From NCBI RefSeq assembly GCF_001187535.1, contig NZ_LFIO01000270.1, positions 56,097 to 120,096 on the forward strand: DNA of 64,000 nt, in the 5' to 3' direction. Below, one piece after another: positions 9,606-18,300 of this stretch. Under the pieces are notes generated by a model. The model saw nothing but the letters and a program-made list of their open reading frames with translations, had not been told where the DNA came from and did no database searches. Position 1 is the first letter of the stretch; every line of letters starts with the position of its first letter. Position numbers and translations under genes: made by a program. This DNA comes from Rhizobium ecuadorense (GTDB lineage: Bacteria; Pseudomonadota; Alphaproteobacteria; Rhizobiales; Rhizobiaceae).

Positions 9606-10572
9606 CGACCGAAGCCTCCAAAACGGAGCGATTGACGACCAGCGCCGGATCCAGATTTCCATCGAGACCAGCGAGCGCGTTACGCGCTGTCATCACGCCC
9701 ATCGCGATCAGGGATTCCTCAGTAAGCGCAGCGTTGTGGGGACTGAGGATGACCCGCTCCTCGGACGCCAGACGATCGGTTACGGGCAGCGGCTCCGTTG
9801 CGAACGTGTCGAGACCAGCGGCCCGAACCTGCCCCTCAGCCAAGGCGTCGGCGAGCGCGTTTTCATCGATGATCCCACCGCGAGCAGTGTTGATGATGAT
9901 CGACCCGCGCTTGATCTGCCGGAGCGCATCAGCGTCGATGAGATTGCGCGTCGCATCCGAAAGCGGAATGTGAAGGCTGACGACGTCGGCCGCGGCAAGG
10001 CCGTCTTCAAGGTGATCCACGAATGAAGCACCATCGGCTTCGGTCCGCTTTGCGTAGGGATCGTAGACGATGATGTTCATGCCGAAGCTTGCGGAACGTT
10101 TCGCAACTTCCCGACCGATACGTCCGAAGCCGACGACCAGGAGCGTGCGTCCCCGAAGTTCGATGCCGATCAGCCTGGAGCGCGCGGCGAAGTCGCCTTT
10201 GCGAACCGCGGCATCGAGCTGGACGCCCGACTTGGCTGCCGCCAGCATGAGGAACATCGTCTGCTCGGCCACCGAGATGGCGTTCACATCGCCGACGACG
10301 GTGACGGGAATTCCGCGGGACGTGCAATGGTCGATCGGGATGTTGTCGTAGCCGACGCCGTGCCGCGATACGATCTTCAGATTAGGCGCAGCCTGGAGGA
10401 CGTCTACCGGAAGCGGAGCATCGCGCACGGTGATGGCGTCCACATCGCTGACACGCTTCAGCAGGTTCTCGCGCGAGAAATCGGTGACGATTTCATACGA
10501 GACGTCGGATCTCTGGTCGAACAGGCGCAGGGCTTCCGGTCGAAGCGGCTGCACAACAAGTATCTTCTTCAA
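9595..10572 (-). CDS. D-2-hydroxyacid dehydrogenase (SerA/phosphoglycerate dehydrogenase-like)
   Basis: 325 residues if it starts at the TTG at 10572, preceded by GAGGGAG and following the upstream stop by 13 nt; the longer ORF to 10632 would begin inside the upstream gene. NAD motif GFGRIG near residue 148 and the family signatures NTARGGIIDENAL (catalytic Arg) and SPHNAALTEES (catalytic His) are intact. It interconverts a 2-keto and a D-2-hydroxy acid. It lacks the ACT domain of full-length SerA. Its role beside the aldolase suggests handling of a keto-acid product. Confidence 0.85.
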   Translation of the reverse strand: MKKILVVQPLRPEALRLFDQRSDVSYEIVTDFSRENLLKRVSDVDAITVRDAPLPVDVLQAAPNLKIVSRHGVGYDNIPIDHCTSRGIPVTVVGDVNAISVAEQTMFLMLAAAKSGVQLDAAVRKGDFAARSRLIGIELRGRTLLVVGFGRIGREVAKRSASFGMNIIVYDPYAKRTEADGASFVDHLEDGLAAADVVSLHIPLSDATRNLIDADALRQIKRGSIIINTARGGIIDENALADALAEGQVRAAGLDTFATEPLPVTDRLASEERVILSPHNAALTEESLIAMGVMTARNALAGLDGNLDPALVVNRSVLEASVDAK

Positions 10573-10585
10573 TGGTAGTTCTCCC

Positions 10586-11419
10586 TCACCAACGTCTGCC
10601 CAAAGGCGGTGCCGAAGCGCCCGACGGCACAAGCTTCTCGCGACGACACGCAGCCCGATCCTTCAGCCAGCCTGTGAAACTCAATTCTGGTCGATGTCGC
10701 TCTAGCGGCGCATAGCCGATGACCCGACCAGCCTCCTCCAGATCCCAGCGCATACCTTCGTTGCACGAGACGATATTGATCGCGTGGAAGCCCTCGAACC
10801 GGATGGTCGCAGACTTCACGACAGCCTGTGCCCAGTCCTGATTTGCCAGCCACATCTGCTGGCCCCATGTCCCGAAGGCCATGTGAGACCCAGGCTTGTT
10901 CTCGCCCGGCTGGCAGTAGCCGATGCGGAGAGACAGGAATGCCATGCCAGTCTCGTTGCTAACCATCCGACCGTATCGTTCCACGAAGAGCTTGGACGCT
11001 CCGTATGGATTGACAGGCCGAGGCGGCAGCCCCGAATTCAATCGCTCGTTCCCGAAGCGGTAGCCGCCGAGCACCCAGTTGGAGCTGGCGAACACGAACC
11101 GCTTTACCCCTTCATGTCGTGCCGCGCGCAGCACATTGAGAGCGAGATCGATGTTCAGCGGCGAGACCGTGTCCCAGTCTCCCGCAGCTCGAGGATCGGC
11201 AGCCAGATGCAGGACCGTATCCACGCCATTGAAATGCTTCACCCAGTTCTCGTCGTAGTCTTCGAGATTGGCAGTGATCACTTCAGGATCCGCGCCGCCG
11301 TTGCGTCCGATGCGCGTCAAAGACACACCGTCGACCGCCTGGAGCGCCACGGTCGCCTTGTGTCCAAGGTTTCCCGTCGAGCCCGTTATGAGGACGCGAG
11401 TCGTGGCCGGAACCGACAT
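10586..11419 (-). CDS. NAD-dependent epimerase/dehydratase family protein, uronate dehydrogenase-like
   Basis: 277 residues, an extended SDR. The nucleotide-binding GSTGNLG is near residues 13-19 and the active-site pair is FASSNWVLGGY and YGASK (Tyr and Lys). Length and the SSNxxxG / NPYGASK layout resemble bacterial uronate dehydrogenases, which oxidise a hexuronate to the aldarolactone. A lactonase further along the operon would fit such a product. Alternative: another sugar epimerase. Starts 3 nt after the IolD-like gene. Confidence 0.8.
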   Translation of the reverse strand: MSVPATTRVLITGSTGNLGHKATVALQAVDGVSLTRIGRNGGADPEVITANLEDYDENWVKHFNGVDTVLHLAADPRAAGDWDTVSPLNIDLALNVLRAARHEGVKRFVFASSNWVLGGYRFGNERLNSGLPPRPVNPYGASKLFVERYGRMVSNETGMAFLSLRIGYCQPGENKPGSHMAFGTWGQQMWLANQDWAQAVVKSATIRFEGFHAINIVSCNEGMRWDLEEAGRVIGYAPLERHRPELSFTGWLKDRAACRREKLVPSGASAPPLGRRW

Positions 11420-11422
11420 CTG

Positions 11423-13270
11423 TCAGACCCCCTTGCGCTGATGCTTGCGCTGACCTTCCTGCGTCTCACGTGCGGTCGCGATCGAGGCGCGGTTCGTCAC
11501 CTCGGGCATCCCGACATCCCACCAGGAGCCGCCATCCATCCATTCGTAAGGGTGTGTGCGGAGAGCGATCACGTAGGTCCGATCGCTTTGTCGCGCGCGA
11601 CCGATAGCGGCCTCCAGCTCGTCGATCGTCGTGACGTTCTCGGATTCAGCACCCATCGACCGGGCATGCATCGCGAAGTCAATGCGCGGCACCTCGCCCA
11701 CATGCTTAGATGATCCGAACAGGTTGTTGAACTCCGCGCCGCCCTTCCCGGTCTGAAGACGGTTGATGACCGCGAAACCGCCGTTGTCGCAGACGATGCA
11801 GATGATCTTGTTGCCCGTCAGGACCGACGAGTAGATGTCAGAATTGAGCATCATGTACGAGCCGTCGCCGAGCATCGCGATGATCTCGCGCTGCGGATTG
11901 GCGATCTTCTGCCCATAGGCTCCGGCGATCTCGTAACCCATGCACGAGAAGCCGTACTCGGATTCGAAAGTCCCCACGCCGATAGACTTCCAGGTACAGT
12001 AGAGCTCGCCGGGAAGCCCGCCCGCGGCGGACACGATCACATCATCGGTCTTCGCACTTCTCTGGACTGCGCCGATAACCTGCGGGTAGTTCGGCAGATC
12101 CTGGTTCGTCCGACCCGTCCGCTGCTCGACGATCGCATCCCAAGCGGCCTTCTCATGAATGGCCTCGTCGGACCACGCGGACGGAGCAGTCCAATCACCG
12201 AGTTTCGCGGCGATTGCCTCCAGCGAAAGCTTCGCATCGCCGACGACAGGTTGAGCCAAATGCTTGTTCGCATCGAAGCGGTTCGCATTCAGGGACAGGA
12301 ATTTCACGTCGGGATCGCGGAAAACACTCCAGGATCCGGTGATCATGTCCGCCATCCTGGTTCCGATGGCGATCACGAGGTCTGCCTTCTGGCCGATGTT
12401 GTTGCCTGCATTTCCGCCCATCACGCCAATCGAGGCGATGTTGAGCCGGTGATCGTGCAGCAGTGCCGATCTGCCCATGATCGTCTCCGCGACCGGGATG
12501 CCGAATCGATCGCTGAATGCCGCCAGCTCACCGGTGGCGCCAGAATAGTGGACGCCGCCGCCGGCGATGATGAGGGGTCGCTTGGCTTCCTTGATCAGAC
12601 GGATAGCTGTTTCGATCTGATATTCGGCAGCGGGGTAACGCGGGATCCGGTGAATGCGCTCGGCAAAGAACGCTTCCGGATAATCGAAGGCCTCACCCTG
12701 AACGTCCTGGGCAAGGGAGATTGTCGCCGGGCCGCAGGCGGCGGGATCAAGCATTAGCGCAACAGCCTGCGGCAGAGACGTAAGGATCTGCTCGGGGCGC
12801 GTGATGCGATCGAAGTAGGAGGAGACGGCCTTGAACGAGTCGTTGGTGGTCAGCGACATGTCGTGGAAGTGCTCGACTTGCTGCAGGACCGGATCAGGCA
12901 GACGCGAGGCGAAGTTGTCGCCGCAGAGGAAGAGAACCGGGAGGCGGTCAGAAAGGGCAACACCTGCCGCCGTCACCATGTTCGACGAACCCGGCCCAAC
13001 CGAAGCCGAGCAAACATGGATCTGCTTGCGACGGCGGGCACGGGCATACGCCACCGCTGCGAGCGCCATCGACTGCTCGTTCTGGCCACGATAGGTCGGC
13101 AGCTCGTCCTGAACCTCTTCGAGAGCGGAACCGAGGCAGGTCACATTCCCATGTCCAAAGATAGCATGGACGCCGGAAAAGAGCGGCAGGACGTCGCCTT
13201 CGTCTGCGATCTTCTGCGCGACTAGAAAACGAACAATCGCCTGCGCAAGCGTCAAACGAACGGTACCCAT
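11423..13270 (-). CDS. iolD: TPP-dependent acylhydrolase, IolD family (THcHDO hydrolase-like)
   Basis: 615 residues, the full length of IolD, which opens the cyclic dione 3D-(3,5/4)-trihydroxycyclohexane-1,2-dione in inositol breakdown. The N-terminal domain holds GHGNVTCLG and YRGQNEQSMA (the TPP-activating Glu region). The TPP-binding motif GDGSYMMLNSDIYSS is in the C-terminal third. It is the first gene of the operon, with an mRNA leader of roughly 130 nt. No iolB, iolC or classical iolE was found beside it, so this may be a paralogue for another ring compound. The symbol reflects the family, not a proven substrate. Confidence 0.82.
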   Translation of the reverse strand: MGTVRLTLAQAIVRFLVAQKIADEGDVLPLFSGVHAIFGHGNVTCLGSALEEVQDELPTYRGQNEQSMALAAVAYARARRRKQIHVCSASVGPGSSNMVTAAGVALSDRLPVLFLCGDNFASRLPDPVLQQVEHFHDMSLTTNDSFKAVSSYFDRITRPEQILTSLPQAVALMLDPAACGPATISLAQDVQGEAFDYPEAFFAERIHRIPRYPAAEYQIETAIRLIKEAKRPLIIAGGGVHYSGATGELAAFSDRFGIPVAETIMGRSALLHDHRLNIASIGVMGGNAGNNIGQKADLVIAIGTRMADMITGSWSVFRDPDVKFLSLNANRFDANKHLAQPVVGDAKLSLEAIAAKLGDWTAPSAWSDEAIHEKAAWDAIVEQRTGRTNQDLPNYPQVIGAVQRSAKTDDVIVSAAGGLPGELYCTWKSIGVGTFESEYGFSCMGYEIAGAYGQKIANPQREIIAMLGDGSYMMLNSDIYSSVLTGNKIICIVCDNGGFAVINRLQTGKGGAEFNNLFGSSKHVGEVPRIDFAMHARSMGAESENVTTIDELEAAIGRARQSDRTYVIALRTHPYEWMDGGSWWDVGMPEVTNRASIATARETQEGQRKHQRKGV

Positions 13271-13407
13271 GAATTTCCTCCTTCAGGCAGTCTTCCATCA
13301 GGTCGCGTGACGTTGGTGGCCGTAGCCCCCCGCACTCCTGCGACTGATGACCTCCTCATCTGTCTTCGCGTCGATCGGACATTCTTCCTCGTCCAGCGAT
13401 GACGACA

Positions 13408-13436
13408 CATATTTCACATCCAAAATTCAATGTCAA
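13408..13436 (-). promoter_or_regulatory. Predicted sigma-70 promoter of the IolD-like operon
   Basis: On the minus strand a consensus -35 TTGACA (13436-13431) is followed after 17 bp by AATATG (13413-13408). The predicted start is near 13400, leaving a leader of about 130 nt to the ATG at 13270. Sequence match only. Confidence 0.5.
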
Positions 13437-13439
13437 CAT

Positions 13440-13457
13440 ATCGCGCAATTGCGCGAT
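13440..13457. promoter_or_regulatory. Perfect 18-bp palindrome, candidate IclR operator
   Basis: ATCGCGCAATTGCGCGAT is a perfect palindrome in the divergent region between the IolD-like operon and the iclR-family gene. It lies just upstream of the predicted minus-strand -35 and 38 bp before the iclR ATG, so a bound protein could affect both units. Assignment to the adjacent regulator is inference. Confidence 0.5.
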
Positions 13458-13495
13458 TATCGCACATTGACATGATATCGAGGACGTGAGATGAG

Positions 13496-14299
13496 ATGCT
13501 TATGGACAACGACATTCAAAAGCGCGACTTCGCGCAGACCCTCGCGAGAGGTCTGAACTGCTTGGAAAAGCTGGCCGAAACGGATGCTCCGGCGACCTGC
13601 ACCGAGGTCGCCCGCGCGATGGATGTCAGCCGCGCGGCGGCCCGAAGGATATTGCTTACCTTGGAGAGCCTGGGATACGTGAAGGAGGAGCGCGGTTTGT
13701 ACGCTTCGACACCAAAAGTCCTATCGCTTGGACGGGGCGTCCTTCATCGGACGAATGTCTGGACGGCGGCGTCCTCGGTCGTCATGCGTCTTGCCGATGA
13801 GTTGAACGAACCTTGCTCGATTTCTGTGTTGGAAGGGCTCGACATCCTGTTCGTCAGCCGCGACGCCACGCGCCGGATCTATACGTCTCGGCTTGGGGTC
13901 GGCGATCGTCTTCCCGCCCACTGTTCGGCCAGTGGCAAGATGCTACTTGCTTCATTACCTTTCAACGAATTGGACCAGAGGCTCGGCGGTATCACACTGC
14001 GTAAACAAGGACCTGCCTCCATTACGGATGTCGATATCCTGAAATCGAAACTGGGCGAGGCTCGGCAGGCCGATTTCGCAACCGCAGTCGATGAGATGGA
14101 GAACGGCACCATCTCGATAGCCGTTCCACTTCGCGAGCGGAGCGGTCGCGTCATAGCCGCAATGAGCGTTGCGTCTCACCGAGACCGGATGGCACCTGGG
14201 GAATTGGAAGAAAGAATTCTGCCGCCGCTCCGACGGTCCGCGCGAGAGGTTCAAGATATATTGCGAGATTACCAAGATCGAAACTGGGCAGTACTTTAG
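13496..14299 (+). CDS. IclR family transcriptional regulator
   Basis: 267 residues. An N-terminal winged helix-turn-helix (about residues 12-75; CTEVARAMDVSRAAARRILL is the HTH) precedes the IclR effector domain with GDRLPAHCSASGKMLL, a hallmark segment, and a C-terminal SVASHRDRM region. It is transcribed away from the operon starting at 13270 and is most likely its regulator, sensing a pathway intermediate. The ATG at 13496 is the annotated start; an in-frame ATG follows at codon 3. Confidence 0.9.
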   Translation: MLMDNDIQKRDFAQTLARGLNCLEKLAETDAPATCTEVARAMDVSRAAARRILLTLESLGYVKEERGLYASTPKVLSLGRGVLHRTNVWTAASSVVMRLADELNEPCSISVLEGLDILFVSRDATRRIYTSRLGVGDRLPAHCSASGKMLLASLPFNELDQRLGGITLRKQGPASITDVDILKSKLGEARQADFATAVDEMENGTISIAVPLRERSGRVIAAMSVASHRDRMAPGELEERILPPLRRSAREVQDILRDYQDRNWAVL

Positions 14300-14379
14300 A
14301 GGGCGCTCGGCTCAAAGCCGAAACCGATAATCTAAGCGATTGCCGTAGGCCCTAGTGTAAATCGTGTTCCTCTTTCGCC

Positions 14380-14435
14380 TTGATGGGAATCGAACCCTCG
14401 GACATCAACCTAAGACTGGGGAAGCATAACCCCAG
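14380..14435 (-). other. tRNA-like T-arm and hairpin remnant
   Basis: On the minus strand GGGTTCGATTCCC (14397-14385) has the exact look of a tRNA T-stem and loop. It is enclosed by a TTGATG/CATCAA pairing (14380-14385 with 14403-14408), and a second hairpin CTGGGG/CCCCAG (14416-14421, 14430-14435) lies on its 5' side. I could not fit a matching acceptor stem, D-arm or a 7-nt anticodon loop (the loop has 8 nt), so this is not called a functional tRNA. It may be a decayed tRNA piece or a chance fold between the iclR gene and the next operon end. Confidence 0.3.
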
Positions 14436-14493
14436 GAGAGCGTTAGGCAATGTACCCCAAAGGTCCTCACTTACGAGACAACCGATAAAACAA

Positions 14494-15750
14494 TCACGCG
14501 ATCTGGTTCGTAAGCGCCAACGACTCGACCACTTTGAGCAACACCTGAGCACCGGAAATCATATGCGTGTCGGTTACGAACTCGGCCTCGTTATGGCTGA
14601 TACCATCGCGACACGGGACAAAGATCATGGCAGTTGGGGCTATGCGACTAACAAACAGCGCATCGTGAAAGGCACCGGAAACCATTTGGCGGCTCTTGAG
14701 ACCAAGGTCTTTGCAGGCCTCCTCGATGGTTCCTGTGATCGATGATGCAAAGCGGCCTGGTGCCATGTCGACGCGCTGGCTGATGGCAACATCACAGTCC
14801 CAGCGCGCGGCCGCTGCCTCGCATTCCTTCCGCACATGCTGGTCCATTGCGGCAAGGGTAGCGGCGTCCGGATGGCGGATATCGACCGTGAAGGCAACAG
14901 AACTGGGAATGACGTTGATGGAACCCGGTTCGGCGGTGATACGGCCGACCGTCAACCGTGCCTCCGGATCCGCGGGCATGACCGCAGATTGAAGACTTGC
15001 GATTGCGGCTGCTGCCGCACTCATGGGGTCCTTGCGGAATTCGAGCGGCGTCGTGCCGGCATGCGCGGCGACGCCCGAGAAGACCACTTCAAGCCATTTC
15101 GTGCCCTGTACCGCCGTGACCACACCGATCGGCACATCTTCTTGTTCAAGGATCGGGCCTTGTTCGATATGTAGTTCGACAAAGGCAGAAATGGCATGGC
15201 CTATTGGACGCACCGCGGCTTCGGGCAGCGTTGCCAGCGTTGTTGCCAGCTCATCGGCCAGCCGCGCGCCGTCCGTCGCATGTATCGACTCCCAGTCCGC
15301 CGTAGTTCCCACGCCGGCGAAGGCCATGGATCCCATGCAGCCCGGCGAATACCGGCTACCCTCCTCGTTGGTAAAGGCGACGACCTCGACGGCACGGTCG
15401 GTCTCGATGCCGGCGTCGGCGAGCGCTTCGAGCACCTCGAAGGCACTGAGCGTACCGAGCGCGCCATCGAAGCGGCCGCCGGTCGGCTGGCTGTCGAGGT
15501 GGCTGCCGATGAGGAGAGGCGGCAGGGAAGCATTCCGGCCCGCCCGGCGAATGAACAGATTGGCGATATCATCCTGGAAGACGGTGAAGCCGCGGGCAAG
15601 CGCACGCTCGGCAAGCAGCCGGCGCGCCGCACGGTCTTCGACGCCCAGGGCCTGCCGGTTGACACCACCTGCAGGCGTCGCGCCGATCGCCGCGAAATCG
15701 GCGACAGACGCAAGGAGGCGCGCGGCGTTGACCTCCGGATTGATGCTCAT
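14494..15750 (-). CDS. M20-family Zn amidohydrolase (N-carbamoyl-amino acid hydrolase / allantoate amidohydrolase-like)
   Basis: 418 residues, typical length. The binuclear metal-site and catalytic segments are all present: GSHLDSQPTGGRFDGALG near residue 82, TNEEGSRY, ELHIEQGP, AHAGTTP in the dimerisation domain, SGAFHDAL and GISHNEAEF near the C-terminus. These enzymes hydrolyse N-carbamoyl or ureido groups, or related amides. It is the last gene of the operon from 22211 and its ATG overlaps the BtpA stop. An amide- or ureido-bearing substrate for the whole operon is a reasonable inference. Confidence 0.88.
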   Translation of the reverse strand: MSINPEVNAARLLASVADFAAIGATPAGGVNRQALGVEDRAARRLLAERALARGFTVFQDDIANLFIRRAGRNASLPPLLIGSHLDSQPTGGRFDGALGTLSAFEVLEALADAGIETDRAVEVVAFTNEEGSRYSPGCMGSMAFAGVGTTADWESIHATDGARLADELATTLATLPEAAVRPIGHAISAFVELHIEQGPILEQEDVPIGVVTAVQGTKWLEVVFSGVAAHAGTTPLEFRKDPMSAAAAAIASLQSAVMPADPEARLTVGRITAEPGSINVIPSSVAFTVDIRHPDAATLAAMDQHVRKECEAAAARWDCDVAISQRVDMAPGRFASSITGTIEEACKDLGLKSRQMVSGAFHDALFVSRIAPTAMIFVPCRDGISHNEAEFVTDTHMISGAQVLLKVVESLALTNQIA

Positions 15751-16589
15751 CGGCCGAGGCCTGCAATGAAGCGCTTGACCCGATCGAGCTCAACCGCATT
15801 CCACCAGACGCCGTCGTATTTGAGGGCGCTTGCAATGATCACGCCATCGGCGACGGACAAAATATCGTTGGCATTCTCATGCGTGACGCCGCTACCCACC
15901 AGTGTCGGCAGCGAACCCGCTTCCTTGATCATTCTGATATAACCAAGATCGGCGGCGTGGCCGGTGCGCTGACCGGTGGCGATGACGACATCGACATCGA
16001 AGAAAACGAGATCCTTCACCTGTTCTTCAACCGGCCGGTCCGCCACGATGGCGTGTGCACCGTGCTTGACGTGGGCATCGGCAAAGATGCGGATGCCTCG
16101 GGCGCGAAGATGAGCACGGTAACGCATGGCGCGTGCCGCTTCTCCTTCCACGAAACCCTCGTTGGCAATGTAGGCGTTGGCCCACTGGTTGACCCGAATG
16201 AAGGAGGCAGACGCGGCAGAGGCGATGGCAAGCGCCGGGATCGCCGCATTGGCGAGCACATTGATGCCGATCGGGCGACCGAGCTCGCGGCGGATGCGGT
16301 CGGCGATAACGGCCATATGCGCTGATGTTTCGTGGCCGATATCGTCGGGCTTGGCAAATGGCACATCACCATGGTTCTCGACGATGATGGCGTCGCAGCC
16401 GCCGGAAAGATAGGCCCGCGCATCCGAGAGACCGCGCTCGTATATCGCCTCAACGCCTTCGTCGTCATAGCGCGGTGCGCCCGGCAGCGGCATCAGATGC
16501 ACCACGCCGATCACCGGCTTATCGCGCCCGAAAAGCGTCTTCAGCGTATCCTTGTCCTGCCGTCCGATGGGATTGCTCATGGCGTTCAC
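15747..16589 (-). CDS. BtpA/SgcQ family TIM-barrel protein
   Basis: 280 residues. The N-terminal GVVHLMPLPGAPRY and the segments DAIIVENHGDVPF, GINVLANAA and FIRVNQWANAY are characteristic of the BtpA/SgcQ family. SgcQ-type members in sugar operons are predicted nucleoside or nucleotide-sugar processing enzymes; the plant and cyanobacterial BtpA role in photosystem I does not apply here. It begins with GTG at 16589, overlapping the kinase stop (GTGA); an in-frame ATG follows at 16580. True reaction unknown. Confidence 0.8.
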   Translation of the reverse strand: MNAMSNPIGRQDKDTLKTLFGRDKPVIGVVHLMPLPGAPRYDDEGVEAIYERGLSDARAYLSGGCDAIIVENHGDVPFAKPDDIGHETSAHMAVIADRIRRELGRPIGINVLANAAIPALAIASAASASFIRVNQWANAYIANEGFVEGEAARAMRYRAHLRARGIRIFADAHVKHGAHAIVADRPVEEQVKDLVFFDVDVVIATGQRTGHAADLGYIRMIKEAGSLPTLVGSGVTHENANDILSVADGVIIASALKYDGVWWNAVELDRVKRFIAGLGR

Positions 16590-17491
16590 ACGTTTTCCAA
16601 TTTGAATATCTTGGTGAGAGCGGCAAGCTCCGCCCGGGTTGGGAAGGAGGCGAGCGTGCCTGCACGGCCTACCGCGATACCCGCCGCCTGTGTTGCAAGT
16701 CTAGCCGCATCAGGAAGGGAAACGCCTTGCGCGATAAGTCCAGTCAACGTGCCGGCAAAACAATCGCCGGCCCCGCTGGTATCCACGGCCTCGCGCTTTT
16801 CAGCCGGGATCTGGAGGCGGGAAGCTGCGTTCAGAACGAAGGCGCCCTCCGAACCGAGCGTCACGATGACTGTGGCCGCACCCATCGCGCGCAGGCGGTC
16901 GGCAGCGCGGTCAGCATGGGTTTCGCCAGTCAAGGCTTCGGCCTCCGGCCTGTTGATGATTAGAAGCGACACCGCCGCCAGATCCAGCGCCTCAGCAGGA
17001 AGCGGGCTCGGATTGAGGACCGTGAAAAGCCCGGCCGCGTGCGCTGCCTTCAGGCATTGCGCTGTCACATCGGTACCAAGGTTGCCCTGCATCAGCAACA
17101 TGTCTCTGGCGCACCACGTCGATACGAGTGGACACATCGCCAGTGGGTCGAACGCCTCGGCGCAGGCGGCGGCGGTAACGATGACGTTTTCGCCGTGGCG
17201 ATCGATCAGGATCACCGAACGATCACTGGGCAGGTCGAGCCGCGAGAGGTGCAGGCCGGACATTTCGATGACGAGCAGGCTTTCCATCCGGTCGCCGGCA
17301 GCATCCCGGCCCGCGGGTGCCCAGAGCATCACCGACGCGCCTGTCCGGGAGGCGGCGACAGCCTGGTTCGCCCCCTTGCCGCCGACGCCTTCGCCGGCAG
17401 CGGCTGCGTTTAACGTTTCGCCCGGCCGCGGCAGCCGCTCCAGGCGAAAGCTCGTATCGACGCAGACATTGCCGATGACGTGGATGGTCAT
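16586..17491 (-). CDS. PfkB/ribokinase family sugar kinase
   Basis: 301 residues from ATG 17491; an ORF start at 17665 would sit inside the preceding gene. PfkB signature 1 is seen as GGKGANQAVAASRTG near residue 36 and signature 2 as DTSGAGDCFAGTL, which holds the catalytic Asp and the anion hole. It phosphorylates a sugar, nucleoside or similar alcohol with ATP in the cytoplasm. Position between the amidotransferase-fold gene and the BtpA gene suggests it traps the imported or partly processed substrate. Confidence 0.9.
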   Translation of the reverse strand: MTIHVIGNVCVDTSFRLERLPRPGETLNAAAAGEGVGGKGANQAVAASRTGASVMLWAPAGRDAAGDRMESLLVIEMSGLHLSRLDLPSDRSVILIDRHGENVIVTAAACAEAFDPLAMCPLVSTWCARDMLLMQGNLGTDVTAQCLKAAHAAGLFTVLNPSPLPAEALDLAAVSLLIINRPEAEALTGETHADRAADRLRAMGAATVIVTLGSEGAFVLNAASRLQIPAEKREAVDTSGAGDCFAGTLTGLIAQGVSLPDAARLATQAAGIAVGRAGTLASFPTRAELAALTKIFKLENV

Positions 17492-17507
17492 GGCTTTGGA
17501 CCTTCCT

Positions 17508-18272
17508 TCAGTCCGTTGCCCAGGCGAGCATCTGCTCGAACAGGGTCTTGTAGCCCGGCCACGCGATGAATTCCGGCGGCAGCCAGTGCGGGCCAACATC
17601 GGACGTCCAGACAAGTGTGCGGCCCTCGCCATAGGTGCCCGTGACGAGCAGCGGCAACGAACCATATTCCGAGGAAACGGTCATAAGCTGGTTTGCACTC
17701 TCCTTTAGCGTTACCTCGTTAAAGCCGAGCAGATAGGGGAATTCTCCGGAAATGCCCGCAAGGATCGGATGGGAAGCGTTGCCCGAAACGACGGGTGTAA
17801 AGCCCTCCGGCACCTCGACGCGATCGTCGACGGAAAGGCAGGCTACCGGCAGCACTTCTTCGACCGCTGTGTTGCGGAAGCGCGCGCCGCCATTGATGCC
17901 CTGGAAGGAATAGTAGCCACCGAACATCAGGAGCGCACCGCCTTGGGCGACGTAATCGCGCAGCAATTTCAGACGGTTCGGCGTACGACGGGAATGTATC
18001 CAGGTGTCGGGATGCAGAAGCAGCGTATTGGCGCCGATATCCGAGAGCACGATGGCGTCATAGGTCTGAAGGCCTTCGAGTGTGCTCGGAAACTCCTTCT
18101 GCGCCTCGTGTGCCGGCATGAAGGTAACGTCGAAGGGGCTATCCTTCAGGGCCTTTAGCAATTCGTCCGCGCCGGTATGGTAGGTCACGGTCGGGAACTG
18201 GTCGAAGCCCTTGATATGGGTGGCAGTCGACACCCAGGATTCGCCGGCGAGCAGCACTTTCTTCTTGGTCAT
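17508..18272 (-). CDS. Class I glutamine amidotransferase-fold protein (cytoplasmic)
   Basis: 254 residues. The pattern (LLAGESWVS at the start, YDAIVLSDIGANTLLL, GGALLMFGGYYSFQG, TGTYGEGRTLVWTSDVGPHW) matches a family of small GATase1-like proteins often found in sugar operons. The usual catalytic Cys-His-Glu triad is not evident: the expected nucleophile elbow reads MFGGYYS. It may therefore be non-catalytic or use another chemistry. The gene lies 17 nt upstream of the kinase ATG in the same operon. Confidence 0.65.
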   Translation of the reverse strand: MTKKKVLLAGESWVSTATHIKGFDQFPTVTYHTGADELLKALKDSPFDVTFMPAHEAQKEFPSTLEGLQTYDAIVLSDIGANTLLLHPDTWIHSRRTPNRLKLLRDYVAQGGALLMFGGYYSFQGINGGARFRNTAVEEVLPVACLSVDDRVEVPEGFTPVVSGNASHPILAGISGEFPYLLGFNEVTLKESANQLMTVSSEYGSLPLLVTGTYGEGRTLVWTSDVGPHWLPPEFIAWPGYKTLFEQMLAWATD

Positions 18273-18300
18273 GGAAACTCCTTGGACAACGGGCCAGCGC

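Noticed and set aside
14380..14470. Functional tRNA on the minus strand
   Set aside because: T-arm is convincing but no 7-bp acceptor stem, D-arm or 7-nt anticodon loop could be fitted.
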